Assembly: GCA_002421585.1 (NCBI GenBank)
Contig: DIKD01000104.1
Coordinates: 1,429-6,743 of the forward strand
Source of the DNA: Dehalococcoidia bacterium UBA5627
GTDB lineage: Bacteria > Chloroflexota > Dehalococcoidia > Dehalococcoidales > UBA5627
Length of the DNA stretch: 5,315 nucleotides
Direction: 5' to 3'
The position numbers and the translations under genes were made by a program. The notes beneath the pieces are model-generated. The model was not told where the DNA came from, made no database searches, and was given only the letters and a program-made list of their open reading frames with translations. Positions within the stretch are counted from its first letter, which is position 1. Each line of letters starts with the position of its first letter. Positions 1 to 5,295 of the stretch are shown here, in pieces.

Positions 1-2
1 AT

Positions 3-173
3 GAAAGAACCGCACTTTCGCGGCTAACTATTACATACTCTGCCCTAGCCGCTTACAAACGCAATTACTGGACATTAAGAATACCGGTTCCGCCCGGCGA
101 GGAGGATAATGCACAAAGTATTGTCAATCGAATAGGGCAAACACACCTGCAATCCGGCGGCAACTATATTTAA
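3..173 (+). CDS. Possible C-terminal end of an unrecognised upstream gene (partial, open at the left edge)
   Basis: Frame 3 is open from the window edge for 56 codons and ends in TAA at 171-173. It has no ATG, GTG or TTG start inside the window, so if real it is the tail of a gene that begins to the left. The end of the peptide reads ...WTLRIPVPPGEED...QSGGNYI, which looks protein-like but matches no family I recognise. An open run this long is expected by chance a few percent of the time, and I see no conserved motif, so the support is weak. It lies on the same strand as the nucleotidase gene, 83 bases before its start. The alternative is that this is plain intergenic sequence. Confidence 0.3.
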   Translation, partial: ERTALSRLTITYSALAAYKRNYWTLRIPVPPGEEDNAQSIVNRIGQTHLQSGGNYI

Positions 174-244
174 ACAATGCCAACAGATGTGGTTAAAAAG
201 ACGATCTATAACAAAAAGGGCTAGATTGCTTTCTAAATAATTAT

Positions 245-253
245 AAGGAGGGG
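245..253 (+). promoter_or_regulatory. Shine-Dalgarno site of the 5'-nucleotidase gene
   Basis: AAGGAGGGG lies just before the ATG at 257, with AGGAGG ending about five bases from it. It continues into a run of six G (250-255). This strong site supports ATG 257 over the GTG at 263, which would give a spacing of about 11 bases. A TATAAC hexamer at 207-212 could be a -10 box, but I see no good -35 partner, so I do not call a promoter here. Confidence 0.75.
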
Positions 254-256
254 GGA

Positions 257-1723
257 ATGGGAGTGACCAAGAAATTTACAATTCTGCATTCAAACGATAT
301 GCACGGTGATTTCTTAACCGAAGTCAAGGAAGGCTCTAAAAGCCTTATCGGCGGGCTGGCACTGTTATCCGGATACGTCAATAAAGTCAGGCATGAAGAA
401 AAAAATGTGCTTTATGTAATTTCCGGAGATATGCTGCAGGGTTCCCTGATAGATTCGGAATACCAGGGCATATCAACCATGGAAATTATGAATTACCTGG
501 CTCCCGATGCCGTTTCCCTCGGCAATCATGAATTCGATTACGGTTTGCCGCAACTGCTTTTTTTGGAAAAAATGGCTAACTTCCCCATTGTCACCGCCAA
601 TATTTATATAGAAAAATACGGTAGAAGGCTGATGAAACCCTATCTGATTCTAAAAATGGACGGTTTTGATATTATGTTTATAGGTATCCTGACGGAAAAG
701 GTGCTCGATGCCTTAAGAAAGGATAAACTGGTTGGCAGCTTCATCTCTCTGGAAGATGCCGCTCACGAGGTAGGTGTTATCACCGATGCCTATAAGAATG
801 ATGATATCGACCTGACGATACTGCTGACGCATATCGGTTACGAGTCCGATATCGAGCTGGCAAAACTGTTGAAACCGGAATGGGGTGTCGATATAATCAT
901 CGGCGGTCATTCGCATACTATACTGAAGCAACCGACAACCGTTAATAATGTTCTTATAGCGCAGGCTGGAGTCGGCACCGACCAAATCGGCAGATTCGAC
1001 ATCACGGTAGATGATGATACCAACAGCATTATAGAATGGAAGTGGCAGCTTATCCCCATCGTAGAGGGTATAGCCGAACCAGATATGAGATTAAAGGAAT
1101 ATATCGATAACTACGCTTCCAAAATAGACCGCAAGTATAGCGCTATAATCTGCAAATTCACCGATACCATGACACACCCCTGCAGGGAGATTGAAACTTC
1201 ACTGGGCAACCTCTTTGCCGACGCACTGGCAGAGATTGCGCAGTGCGATATTATGCTGATCGGCTCCGGTTCAATTCGCAGCAAACAACTTGGACCCGCC
1301 GTTACTTTAAAAGATTATCGAACATGTTTTCCCTTTAAGGATTACCTGACACGCTTTTTCATTACCGGAGCGCAGTTAAGGCGTATTTTTGCCCATATTA
1401 TGCGCCCCGAAAACCGCGACGGCGAAGGTGAATGCTATCAGGTAAACGGTAAAATTCACGCTGTTTATAACGATATTGCGCATGATTTGTTTTCCCTGGA
1501 ATTTGAAGGACAACCGGTTGAAGGCGACCGCAAGTATTCCATCGGACTTATCGGATACCACATTTCCAATTCTGCAGCATATCTTGATATCACAAATGAG
1601 GAATTGCTAATCCACGGCATACCCAAGGTAGTTGCCACTTCCGTACCGGAAGCACTTGAAGAATATCTGAAATATCACCAGAACATCGGACGTGAGGTTG
1701 AAGGAAGATTGACATACATATAA
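257..1723 (+). CDS. Cytoplasmic 5'-nucleotidase / 2',3'-cyclic phosphodiesterase family metallophosphoesterase (UshA/YunD type)
   Basis: The 488-residue protein has the two-domain plan of the UshA family. The N-terminal metallophosphoesterase domain (about residues 6-270) shows the full di-metal set: NDMHG (D14, H16), SGD (D58), GNHEFDYG (N90, H91), LLTHIG (H192) and GGHSH (H218, H220). The C-terminal nucleotide-binding domain (about 295-488) shows ETSLGNLFADAL (313-324), a GSGSIR version of the usual NGGGIR motif (336-341) and FPF (358-360), whose Phe normally stacks on the base. The family hydrolyses nucleoside monophosphates, UDP-sugars or 2',3'-cyclic nucleotides; the exact substrate here is unknown. 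There is no signal peptide: the first beta strand starts at residue 6, so it probably works in the cytoplasm like Bacillus YunD rather than outside the membrane like UshA. Near the C-terminus the usual GGDGY/F motif is not visible; residues 431-444 read LIGYHISNSAAYLD instead. The gene seems monocistronic, with a terminator right after the stop. Confidence 0.9.
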   Translation: MGVTKKFTILHSNDMHGDFLTEVKEGSKSLIGGLALLSGYVNKVRHEEKNVLYVISGDMLQGSLIDSEYQGISTMEIMNYLAPDAVSLGNHEFDYGLPQLLFLEKMANFPIVTANIYIEKYGRRLMKPYLILKMDGFDIMFIGILTEKVLDALRKDKLVGSFISLEDAAHEVGVITDAYKNDDIDLTILLTHIGYESDIELAKLLKPEWGVDIIIGGHSHTILKQPTTVNNVLIAQAGVGTDQIGRFDITVDDDTNSIIEWKWQLIPIVEGIAEPDMRLKEYIDNYASKIDRKYSAIICKFTDTMTHPCREIETSLGNLFADALAEIAQCDIMLIGSGSIRSKQLGPAVTLKDYRTCFPFKDYLTRFFITGAQLRRIFAHIMRPENRDGEGECYQVNGKIHAVYNDIAHDLFSLEFEGQPVEGDRKYSIGLIGYHISNSAAYLDITNEELLIHGIPKVVATSVPEALEEYLKYHQNIGREVEGRLTYI

Positions 1724-1725
1724 AA

Positions 1726-1751
1726 ATATCCCGACCTTAAGGTCGGGATAT
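1726..1751. terminator. Bidirectional intrinsic terminator between convergent genes
   Basis: This is a perfect 26-bp palindrome centred between 1738 and 1739, with a GC-rich core of CCCGACC/GGTCGGG. It starts two bases after the nucleotidase stop codon and lies 31 bases beyond the stop of the convergent zinc-ribbon gene. On the minus strand it is followed directly by TTTTT (1726-1722), a good U-tract, although the outermost A-U pair shares one base with it. On the plus strand the tail (TAATTGCATTTTAT) is only moderately T-rich. The hairpin therefore probably terminates the minus-strand gene well and the plus-strand gene less well. Confidence 0.85.
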
Positions 1752-1782
1752 AATTGCATTTTATGTAGCTATTTGAAACAGG

Positions 1783-2595
1783 CTATTTTATCAATCCGAC
1801 TTTTCTTAACGACTCGGCAGCCTGTTGCTGATAGGCGTCGTTAATCTCGAATTTATACTTCCCGCTCATTGTTTCAATTTCCAGCGGCCTGGTCGTTTTT
1901 TCGTCATCATTACTACCACCGAAGCCACTGTTAAATCCGACGCTGAAAGCGCCTTTCTTAAATAACACCTTATCGGGCTTAAATTTCACTTTGCGTATCT
2001 GGTTCATATATATAGCAAAATTGGCTGGATTTTCCTGTAGTGCTACGTCCGGCGGCACCTGTAAATAGCGTTGCCATAACGTATAACCACTGCCCATTGC
2101 CGCAAAGAAACCTCCCCCTCCCTGTCCGCGATGCTTGGAAGCCTCTTCTTTTATCATCTCGGAGGTCAGTAGAGCACAAATCATGCGGTGATTGGTAACA
2201 ACAATATTGAAGGTATCCGACATAATCAGATTTTTCTTTTTATTAGCGTTGGGAATAATCCCGATTACCACTTCCCCGGGGATTGGACCTGCCGGCGGCT
2301 GATAACTGTAACCGGGAGCAGTTTGCTGCGGCGGATACTGCGGCTGTTGATAAGTCGGCGCCTGTTGCGGGGGGACAACGGGTGGCGGTTGATGTGGCAG
2401 CGGTGATGCAGCTTGCGACGGCGGATAAGATTGCGAATAAGCATTATTTACAGGGGGAGGTTGATATGCGGGCGGTGGTGAAACCGCTTCTGCATTATTC
2501 ATATTAACTACAGGAGTACCGCAACCGGCACAGAACTTGGCTTTAGCCCCTAATGGCTGACCGCAATTTGTACAAAAATTTCTTGCAGGATTCAT
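1783..2595 (-). CDS. Zinc-ribbon protein with a Pro/Gln/Tyr-rich linker and a C-terminal PH-like domain
   Basis: The 270-residue protein has three parts. Residues 8-25 form a zinc ribbon with two knuckles, CTNCG (C8, C11) and CAGCG (C22, C25), which should bind one zinc. Residues about 38-106 are a disordered linker rich in Pro, Gln, Tyr and Ala, with repeated QPP and PPQQ units. Residues about 107-270 are a folded domain beginning GEVVIGIIPN and including the strand-like FNIVVTNHRMICALLT (129-144), a Gly-rich stretch (158-170) and strands near 200-215 and 236-252. This half resembles bacterial PH-like domains attached to zinc ribbons, but that rests on pattern recall, not a search. No signal peptide or membrane segment is visible, so it is probably cytoplasmic. 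The function is unknown; a scaffold or sensor role is only a guess. The ATG follows a GAGGTG site and a promoter candidate, and the gene looks monocistronic. Confidence 0.88.
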   Translation of the reverse strand: MNPARNFCTNCGQPLGAKAKFCAGCGTPVVNMNNAEAVSPPPAYQPPPVNNAYSQSYPPSQAASPLPHQPPPVVPPQQAPTYQQPQYPPQQTAPGYSYQPPAGPIPGEVVIGIIPNANKKKNLIMSDTFNIVVTNHRMICALLTSEMIKEEASKHRGQGGGGFFAAMGSGYTLWQRYLQVPPDVALQENPANFAIYMNQIRKVKFKPDKVLFKKGAFSVGFNSGFGGSNDDEKTTRPLEIETMSGKYKFEINDAYQQQAAESLRKVGLIK

Positions 2596-2599
2596 ACAG

Positions 2600-2605
2600 C
2601 ACCTC
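2600..2605 (-). promoter_or_regulatory. Shine-Dalgarno site of the zinc-ribbon gene
   Basis: The minus strand reads GAGGTG, then four bases, then the ATG at 2595. The spacing is slightly short but usable, and this supports the chosen start. Confidence 0.6.
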
Positions 2606-2623
2606 GCATTACTATAGTACTTA

Positions 2624-2652
2624 ATTATTGCATATAATTTTTAAGCACGCAA
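2624..2652 (-). promoter_or_regulatory. Candidate sigma-70-type promoter of the zinc-ribbon gene
   Basis: On the minus strand, TTGCGT (2652-2647) and AATAAT (2629-2624) are separated by exactly 17 bases. AATAAT matches the -10 consensus at five of six positions and is preceded by an extended TG dinucleotide one base upstream. The -35 matches only three of six. Transcription would start near 2617 and give a leader of about 22 bases containing the Shine-Dalgarno site. The rest of the spacer (2653-2834) is AT-rich. It holds a spaced TTTACAC repeat and a weak 5-bp hairpin at 2798-2816, and I see no gene in it. Confidence 0.4.
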
Positions 2653-2834
2653 TGGATTTTACCTTTTACTTAAAAGAATTTACACAATAAAGTTTACACT
2701 ACCTATCCATTTTCTTTTCGTTATCATTTATAGCAGACAATCAACATAATTACATCTACCAAACAATGCGTATACAAAGTGAAAAGGAAGTTTATTTGCC
2801 GACTTTACATATCGGCTTGTTTAACACCAGTTTG

Positions 2835-3272
2835 TCAAAAACGGTCAACTTCTTCCTGACTTACCATACCGATATCGGCTTTTTGCAAAGCCGAAATACC
2901 ACCTTCAATGTCTGACGGACGAATAATTATACATGCTTCTTCAAAATTGCTCCGGTAGAATGAATAACTGTACTCGATGGAAATACCCGCATCATCCAGA
3001 GCAGCCATTACTTTCGCCAAGCCCATAGGTTTATGCGGCACACGAACACAGATTACTTTATTGGTTTTCGCAATATAACCACCCTGGTGCAGCACACTTA
3101 AAGTGCTGTTGATATTATCGCTTTTCACAATAATACGTATTATACCGAAACCACTGGTGTCGGCAATGGTAAGCGCCAGCAAGTTGATTTCTTTCTCTCC
3201 CAGCAGTTCCGTCATATTACGCAGTGAGCCGCGAACATTTTCCAAAAATATTGAAATCTGCAAAACAAACAT
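2835..3272 (-). CDS. Double ACT-domain protein, partner of the aryl-CoA ligase
   Basis: The 145-residue protein consists of two ACT domains in tandem. The first (about residues 2-68) opens LQISIFLENVRGSL and contains INLLALTIADTSGFGIIRIIV. The second (about 70-140) opens VICVRVPHKPMGLAKVMAAL and contains GISIEYSYSF. ACT domains bind small ligands, usually amino acids, at domain interfaces and act as sensors. There is no catalytic or DNA-binding domain. Stand-alone double-ACT proteins of this size are often encoded next to PaaK-type ligases in anaerobic bacteria and archaea, so an aromatic amino acid or acid ligand is a reasonable inference. The start at 3272 is preferred because AAAAGGAGG (3288-3280) lies seven bases upstream. 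A longer frame to 3353 would add 27 residues that overlap the ligase gene and do not look like an ACT domain. The start codon is one base after the ligase stop, so translation is probably coupled. Confidence 0.9.
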   Translation of the reverse strand: MFVLQISIFLENVRGSLRNMTELLGEKEINLLALTIADTSGFGIIRIIVKSDNINSTLSVLHQGGYIAKTNKVICVRVPHKPMGLAKVMAALDDAGISIEYSYSFYRSNFEEACIIIRPSDIEGGISALQKADIGMVSQEEVDRF

Positions 3273-3273
3273 A

Positions 3274-4572
3274 TCAAATCCTCCTTTTGTCCACGACGCG
3301 CTTTGACTTGCCCTCAGAGCGCGGCAGGGAGCGTGGCGGTACAAGCTTAACATCCGCTTGAATGCCTACTACGGATTTAATCTGCGAAGCTATAGAGTTT
3401 TCCAGAGCCTGAATCTGGCTTATGGTATCAGAGAACATATCCTCGGTCAATTCTACATGCACTTCCAGGTTATCCAATGAAGCCCGGCGGTCGGCAACAA
3501 TAAGATAGTGAGGGGTTATCCCACCGACTAACGCCAGAACGGACTCAATCTGCCCAGGATAAACATTGACACCCCTGACCACCAGCATATCGTCGGTACG
3601 GCCTGCCAGACGACTCATTCTCAATGTGGTACGCCCGCAGGAGCAGGACACATCGTTCAGTGTACAAATATCACGAGTACGGTAGCGCAGCATAGGCTGC
3701 CCCGTTTTTGTAATGGTAGTCATCACAAGTTCACCCGTTTCACCGCAGGGTAAAGGCTTCCCTGTTTCAGTATTTACCACTTCTGCGATAACATGGTCTT
3801 CATTTACGTGTAACCCGTTCTTCACCTCACATTCAAATGAAACACCAGGTCCGGCTATTTCCGACAAGCCGTAAATATCAAGGGCATCAATACCGAATAA
3901 GTTCTCAAGCTCGGCACGCATCTTCTCACTCCATGGCTCGCCTCCGAAGCAACCGCTCTTCAATTTTAACTGCGAAAGGATACCCATATCCCGTGCAGTT
4001 TCCCCCAGATAAATAGCATAAGATGGAGTGCAGCACAGTATTGTCGTTCCCAGTTCTTTCATCATTATGAGCTGTCTCTGCGTATTTCCACTCGACATCG
4101 GGATGACCATAGAGCCTAACCGCGACGCTGCCTGATGCAAGCCCAGTCCGCCTGTAAACAGTCCGTATCCGTAGGCAACTTGAACAACGCTGTTTGTATC
4201 ACACCCTGCAGCAGCAAGAGCACGTGCCGCCATTTCTGTCCAGACTTCTATATCGTCTTCCGTATAGCCGGTAACAATCGGATTGCCGGATGTGCCCGAG
4301 GACCCCTGAATACGAACAATTTGCTGCTGTGGAACTGCAAGCAAACCGAAGGGGAATCCATCGCGAAGGTCATTCTTTTCCATAAACGGAAGCAGATGCA
4401 AATCGTCGATGCTGCGGATATCCTCCGGCTTGATGCCGGCTTTATCCATACGCTCTCGATAAAACGAAACATTATCATATTCGTGTTTTACGGTTGCCCG
4501 TAATCTTTCCGACTGCAGTTTTTTTCGCTCATTCCTGCTGATACTTTCCATAGCAGGATTTAAGATGCTCAT
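3274..4572 (-). CDS. paaK: Phenylacetate-CoA ligase family protein (AMP-forming aryl-CoA ligase, PaaK type)
   Basis: The enzyme should join an aryl acid such as phenylacetate to CoA, using ATP and releasing AMP and pyrophosphate in the cytoplasm. At 432 residues it has the usual PaaK length. Landmarks in order: the N-terminal helix region with RLRATVKHEYDNVSFYRERM (23-42), the phosphate-binding loop SSGTSGNP (91-98), YGLSEIAGPGV (234-244), LHVNEDH (254-260), YRTRDI (297-302), the CSCGRT cysteine pair (C310, C312), GRTDDMLVVRGVNVYP (324-339) and the C-terminal PRSEGKSKRVVDKR (417-430), which carries the expected catalytic lysine. C248 together with C310 and C312 might bind a metal, but this is a guess. 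The ATG follows TGAGGT (4584-4579) with six bases between. The gene leads a two-gene operon with the ACT protein. The true acid (phenylacetate, indoleacetate, hydroxyphenylacetate or other) cannot be told from sequence, so the symbol marks the family only. No 2-oxoacid:ferredoxin oxidoreductase gene, a frequent partner, lies in the window. Confidence 0.93.
   Translation of the reverse strand: MSILNPAMESISRNERKKLQSERLRATVKHEYDNVSFYRERMDKAGIKPEDIRSIDDLHLLPFMEKNDLRDGFPFGLLAVPQQQIVRIQGSSGTSGNPIVTGYTEDDIEVWTEMAARALAAAGCDTNSVVQVAYGYGLFTGGLGLHQAASRLGSMVIPMSSGNTQRQLIMMKELGTTILCCTPSYAIYLGETARDMGILSQLKLKSGCFGGEPWSEKMRAELENLFGIDALDIYGLSEIAGPGVSFECEVKNGLHVNEDHVIAEVVNTETGKPLPCGETGELVMTTITKTGQPMLRYRTRDICTLNDVSCSCGRTTLRMSRLAGRTDDMLVVRGVNVYPGQIESVLALVGGITPHYLIVADRRASLDNLEVHVELTEDMFSDTISQIQALENSIASQIKSVVGIQADVKLVPPRSLPRSEGKSKRVVDKRRI
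3280..3288 (-). promoter_or_regulatory. Shine-Dalgarno site that sets the start of the ACT-domain gene
   Basis: The minus strand reads AAAAGGAGG, then seven bases, then ATG at 3272. The site lies inside the last codons of the ligase gene, whose TGA stop (3276-3274) falls in the spacer. This favours the short 145-residue start and suggests translational coupling. Confidence 0.85.
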
Positions 4573-4583
4573 AGGCTTACCTC

Positions 4584-4623
4584 ATAATAAAATAATACGG
4601 TTCCGCCTTGAAAAACGGAACCG
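4584..4623 (-). terminator. Hairpin with U-rich tail in the ligase leader: terminator or attenuator
   Basis: CGGTTCCG and CGGAACCG (4598-4605 and 4616-4623) form a perfect 8-bp stem with a 10-base loop. On the minus strand the stem is followed by TATTATTTTATTAT, rich in U but interrupted. The ligase Shine-Dalgarno site begins directly afterwards. It could end read-through from the tRNA gene, whose 3' end is 140 bases upstream. If the TATAAT box at 4657-4662 is the ligase promoter, the hairpin lies inside the leader and would act as an attenuator. Confidence 0.55.
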
Positions 4624-4656
4624 CAAAAATTCGTTTTTCGACAAAAAGATAGGAGT

Positions 4657-4662
4657 ATTATA
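4657..4662 (-). promoter_or_regulatory. Candidate -10 box of the ligase/ACT operon
   Basis: The minus strand reads a perfect TATAAT. A start near 4650 would give a leader of about 78 bases ahead of the ATG at 4572. The -35 region is poor: only T-rich hexamers such as TTTTCT lie at the right distance, so the box may need an activator or may not be used. Confidence 0.4.
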
Positions 4663-4762
4663 AAGCAAATAAGCGGTTAAGAAAAATCGATAATAAAACA
4701 GGTGAATGTAAATAACCGGGATTACAGACTGTATCTGAGGTATTACGTACTGGGGGGGGGAA

Positions 4763-4839
4763 TGGTGGGCCACTCTGGATTCGAACCAGAGACCCCAGTC
4801 TTATCAGGACTGTGCTCTAACCAACTGAGCTAGTGGCCC
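4763..4839 (-). tRNA. tRNA-Ile with GAU anticodon
   Basis: The minus strand folds into a full 77-base cloverleaf with the CCA end encoded. The acceptor stem is GGGCCAC/GTGGCCC (7 of 7 pairs) with discriminator A. The D stem is GCTC/GAGC with a 9-base loop containing GG. The anticodon stem is CAGTC/GACTG (5 of 5) with loop CTGATAA, giving anticodon GAT at 4805-4803. The variable loop is GGGTC, and the T stem is TCTGG/CCAGA around TTCGAAT. A purine (A) follows the anticodon as expected. GAU reads AUU and AUC. This isoacceptor is often found inside rRNA operons; here it stands alone, at least within the window. Two bases after the CCA the minus strand has a run of nine C. Confidence 0.97.
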
Positions 4840-4848
4840 ATTTATTCT

Positions 4849-4854
4849 ATTGTA
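4849..4854 (-). promoter_or_regulatory. Candidate -10 box of the tRNA-Ile gene
   Basis: TACAAT on the minus strand matches the -10 consensus at five of six positions and would start transcription within a few bases of the tRNA 5' end at 4839. The -35 region (about 4871-4878) has only weak T-rich matches. The box falls at the end of the tRNA-like stretch described next. Confidence 0.3.
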
Positions 4855-4920
4855 CCAACAGACTCGAACTCCAGAAACTCTCCCGATTTTATCGGGATGC
4901 TCTGACCGAGCCGGTGCACC
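4850..4920 (-). other. tRNA-like degenerate sequence upstream of tRNA-Ile
   Basis: Read on the minus strand this stretch has tRNA parts in the right order: a D-arm-like GCTC-GGTCA-GAGC (4911-4899), a perfect hairpin TCCCGAT-AAA-ATCGGGA (4897-4881) in the place of the anticodon arm, and TTCGAGT (4868-4862) in the place of the T loop. It is not a working tRNA. The two acceptor positions (GGTGCAC and GGTACAA) do not pair, the T stem pairs at only two or three of five positions, and no CCA is present. Parts resemble the neighbouring tRNA-Ile, including TCCCGATAAAA against TCCTGATAAGA around the anticodon. It may be a decayed tandem copy or an unrelated structured RNA. The rest of the spacer, to 4970, shows nothing further. 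Confidence 0.35.
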
Positions 4921-4972
4921 AAACGCAAGGCCCATTCTAACGCAAACCGTCGCTATAAATCAAGTTCACATT

Positions 4973-5003
4973 AAAAAAAGAGCGTAGCTTTTGGTGGCTA
5001 CGC
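4973..5003 (-). terminator. Intrinsic terminator of the small membrane protein gene
   Basis: The minus strand has GCGTAGC, an 8-base loop, GCTACGC (stem arms 5003-4997 and 4988-4982), then two bases and seven T (4979-4973). It lies 25 bases after the stop codon at 5029, the classical layout for a rho-independent terminator. Confidence 0.85.
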
Positions 5004-5028
5004 CTTAACGATAAATCAATCGCATAAT

Positions 5029-5295
5029 TCAATTGTCGCTTTTTTCTGACTTATCGAGAATTCGACTGATATCTTCCTTCATTTCGATAAATAAAGTTAT
5101 CATCTTGGAAACAGCCATAAAAAGCATTCCGGAAACCGCAGTTCCTACAAGCCCCGCCAGCAAGAACCCGATTTTAGCGATTGCCGTTGCCGCACCTACT
5201 GCGATGATAATTGAAACGGCAACACCGATGGCAATAATAACCCAGGATAATATCCACAGGCACAGGGCTATTATTCGCAGCGTCTGATACTTCAT
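5029..5295 (-). CDS. Small two-helix membrane protein of unknown function
   Basis: From ATG 5295 the protein has 88 residues. A short basic N-terminus (MKYQTLR) is followed by two hydrophobic helices, about residues 8-36 and 43-69, joined by a short turn near AIAK. The charged C-terminal tail (EMKEDISRILDKSEKSDN) looks helical. The pattern fits an integral inner-membrane protein with both ends probably in the cytoplasm. There is no catalytic motif and I do not recognise a family. The start is uncertain. A TTG at 5307 in the same frame would add four residues (MKKK), and the frame stays open to the window edge at 5315, so the gene could begin outside. No clear Shine-Dalgarno site is visible for either start; only purine-rich GAAGAAAAAA precedes the ATG. 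The terminator directly downstream supports a real transcribed gene. Confidence 0.7.
   Translation of the reverse strand: MKYQTLRIIALCLWILSWVIIAIGVAVSIIIAVGAATAIAKIGFLLAGLVGTAVSGMLFMAVSKMITLFIEMKEDISRILDKSEKSDN

Noticed and set aside
713..985. Minus-strand open frame of 90 codons inside the nucleotidase gene
   Set aside because: It lies wholly within a well-supported gene carrying intact active-site motifs and has no family-like features; it is a shadow frame.
2188..2507. Two plus-strand open frames opposite the zinc-ribbon gene
   Set aside because: They are antisense to the linker and C-terminal domain coding region. The linker's low complexity explains the lack of stops, and no motif is visible.
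2798..2816. GCCGA/TCGGC hairpin downstream of the ACT gene as a terminator
   Set aside because: The stem is only 5 bp with a 9-base loop, and on the minus strand it is followed by A-rich, not U-rich, sequence. It may still be a weak structure, but I cannot support a terminator for the operon.
3273..3353. Longer start for the ACT-domain protein (27 extra residues)
   Set aside because: The extension overlaps the ligase coding end, lacks a ribosome binding site and is Arg/Ala/Ser-rich, unlike an ACT domain. A strong Shine-Dalgarno site sits seven bases before the shorter start at 3272.
4135..4503. Plus-strand open frame of 122 codons opposite the ligase gene
   Set aside because: It is antisense to conserved ligase motifs including SSGTSGNP; its Cys-rich and Asn-rich composition looks non-coding.
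4573..4762. T-box riboswitch in the ligase leader, suggested by the nearby tRNA
   Set aside because: The leader from the likely start site is only about 78 bases and shows no T-box consensus or Stem I, so the tRNA neighbour is not evidence for a T-box.
4582..4773. Minus-strand open frame of 63 codons between tRNA-Ile and the ligase
   Set aside because: It starts inside the tRNA 3' end, runs through the G9 tract and the leader hairpin, and has no ribosome binding site or recognisable motif.
5033..5287. Plus-strand open frame of 84 codons opposite the membrane protein
   Set aside because: The opposite strand encodes a clear two-helix protein followed by a terminator; this frame would start inside the other gene's last codons with no Shine-Dalgarno site.
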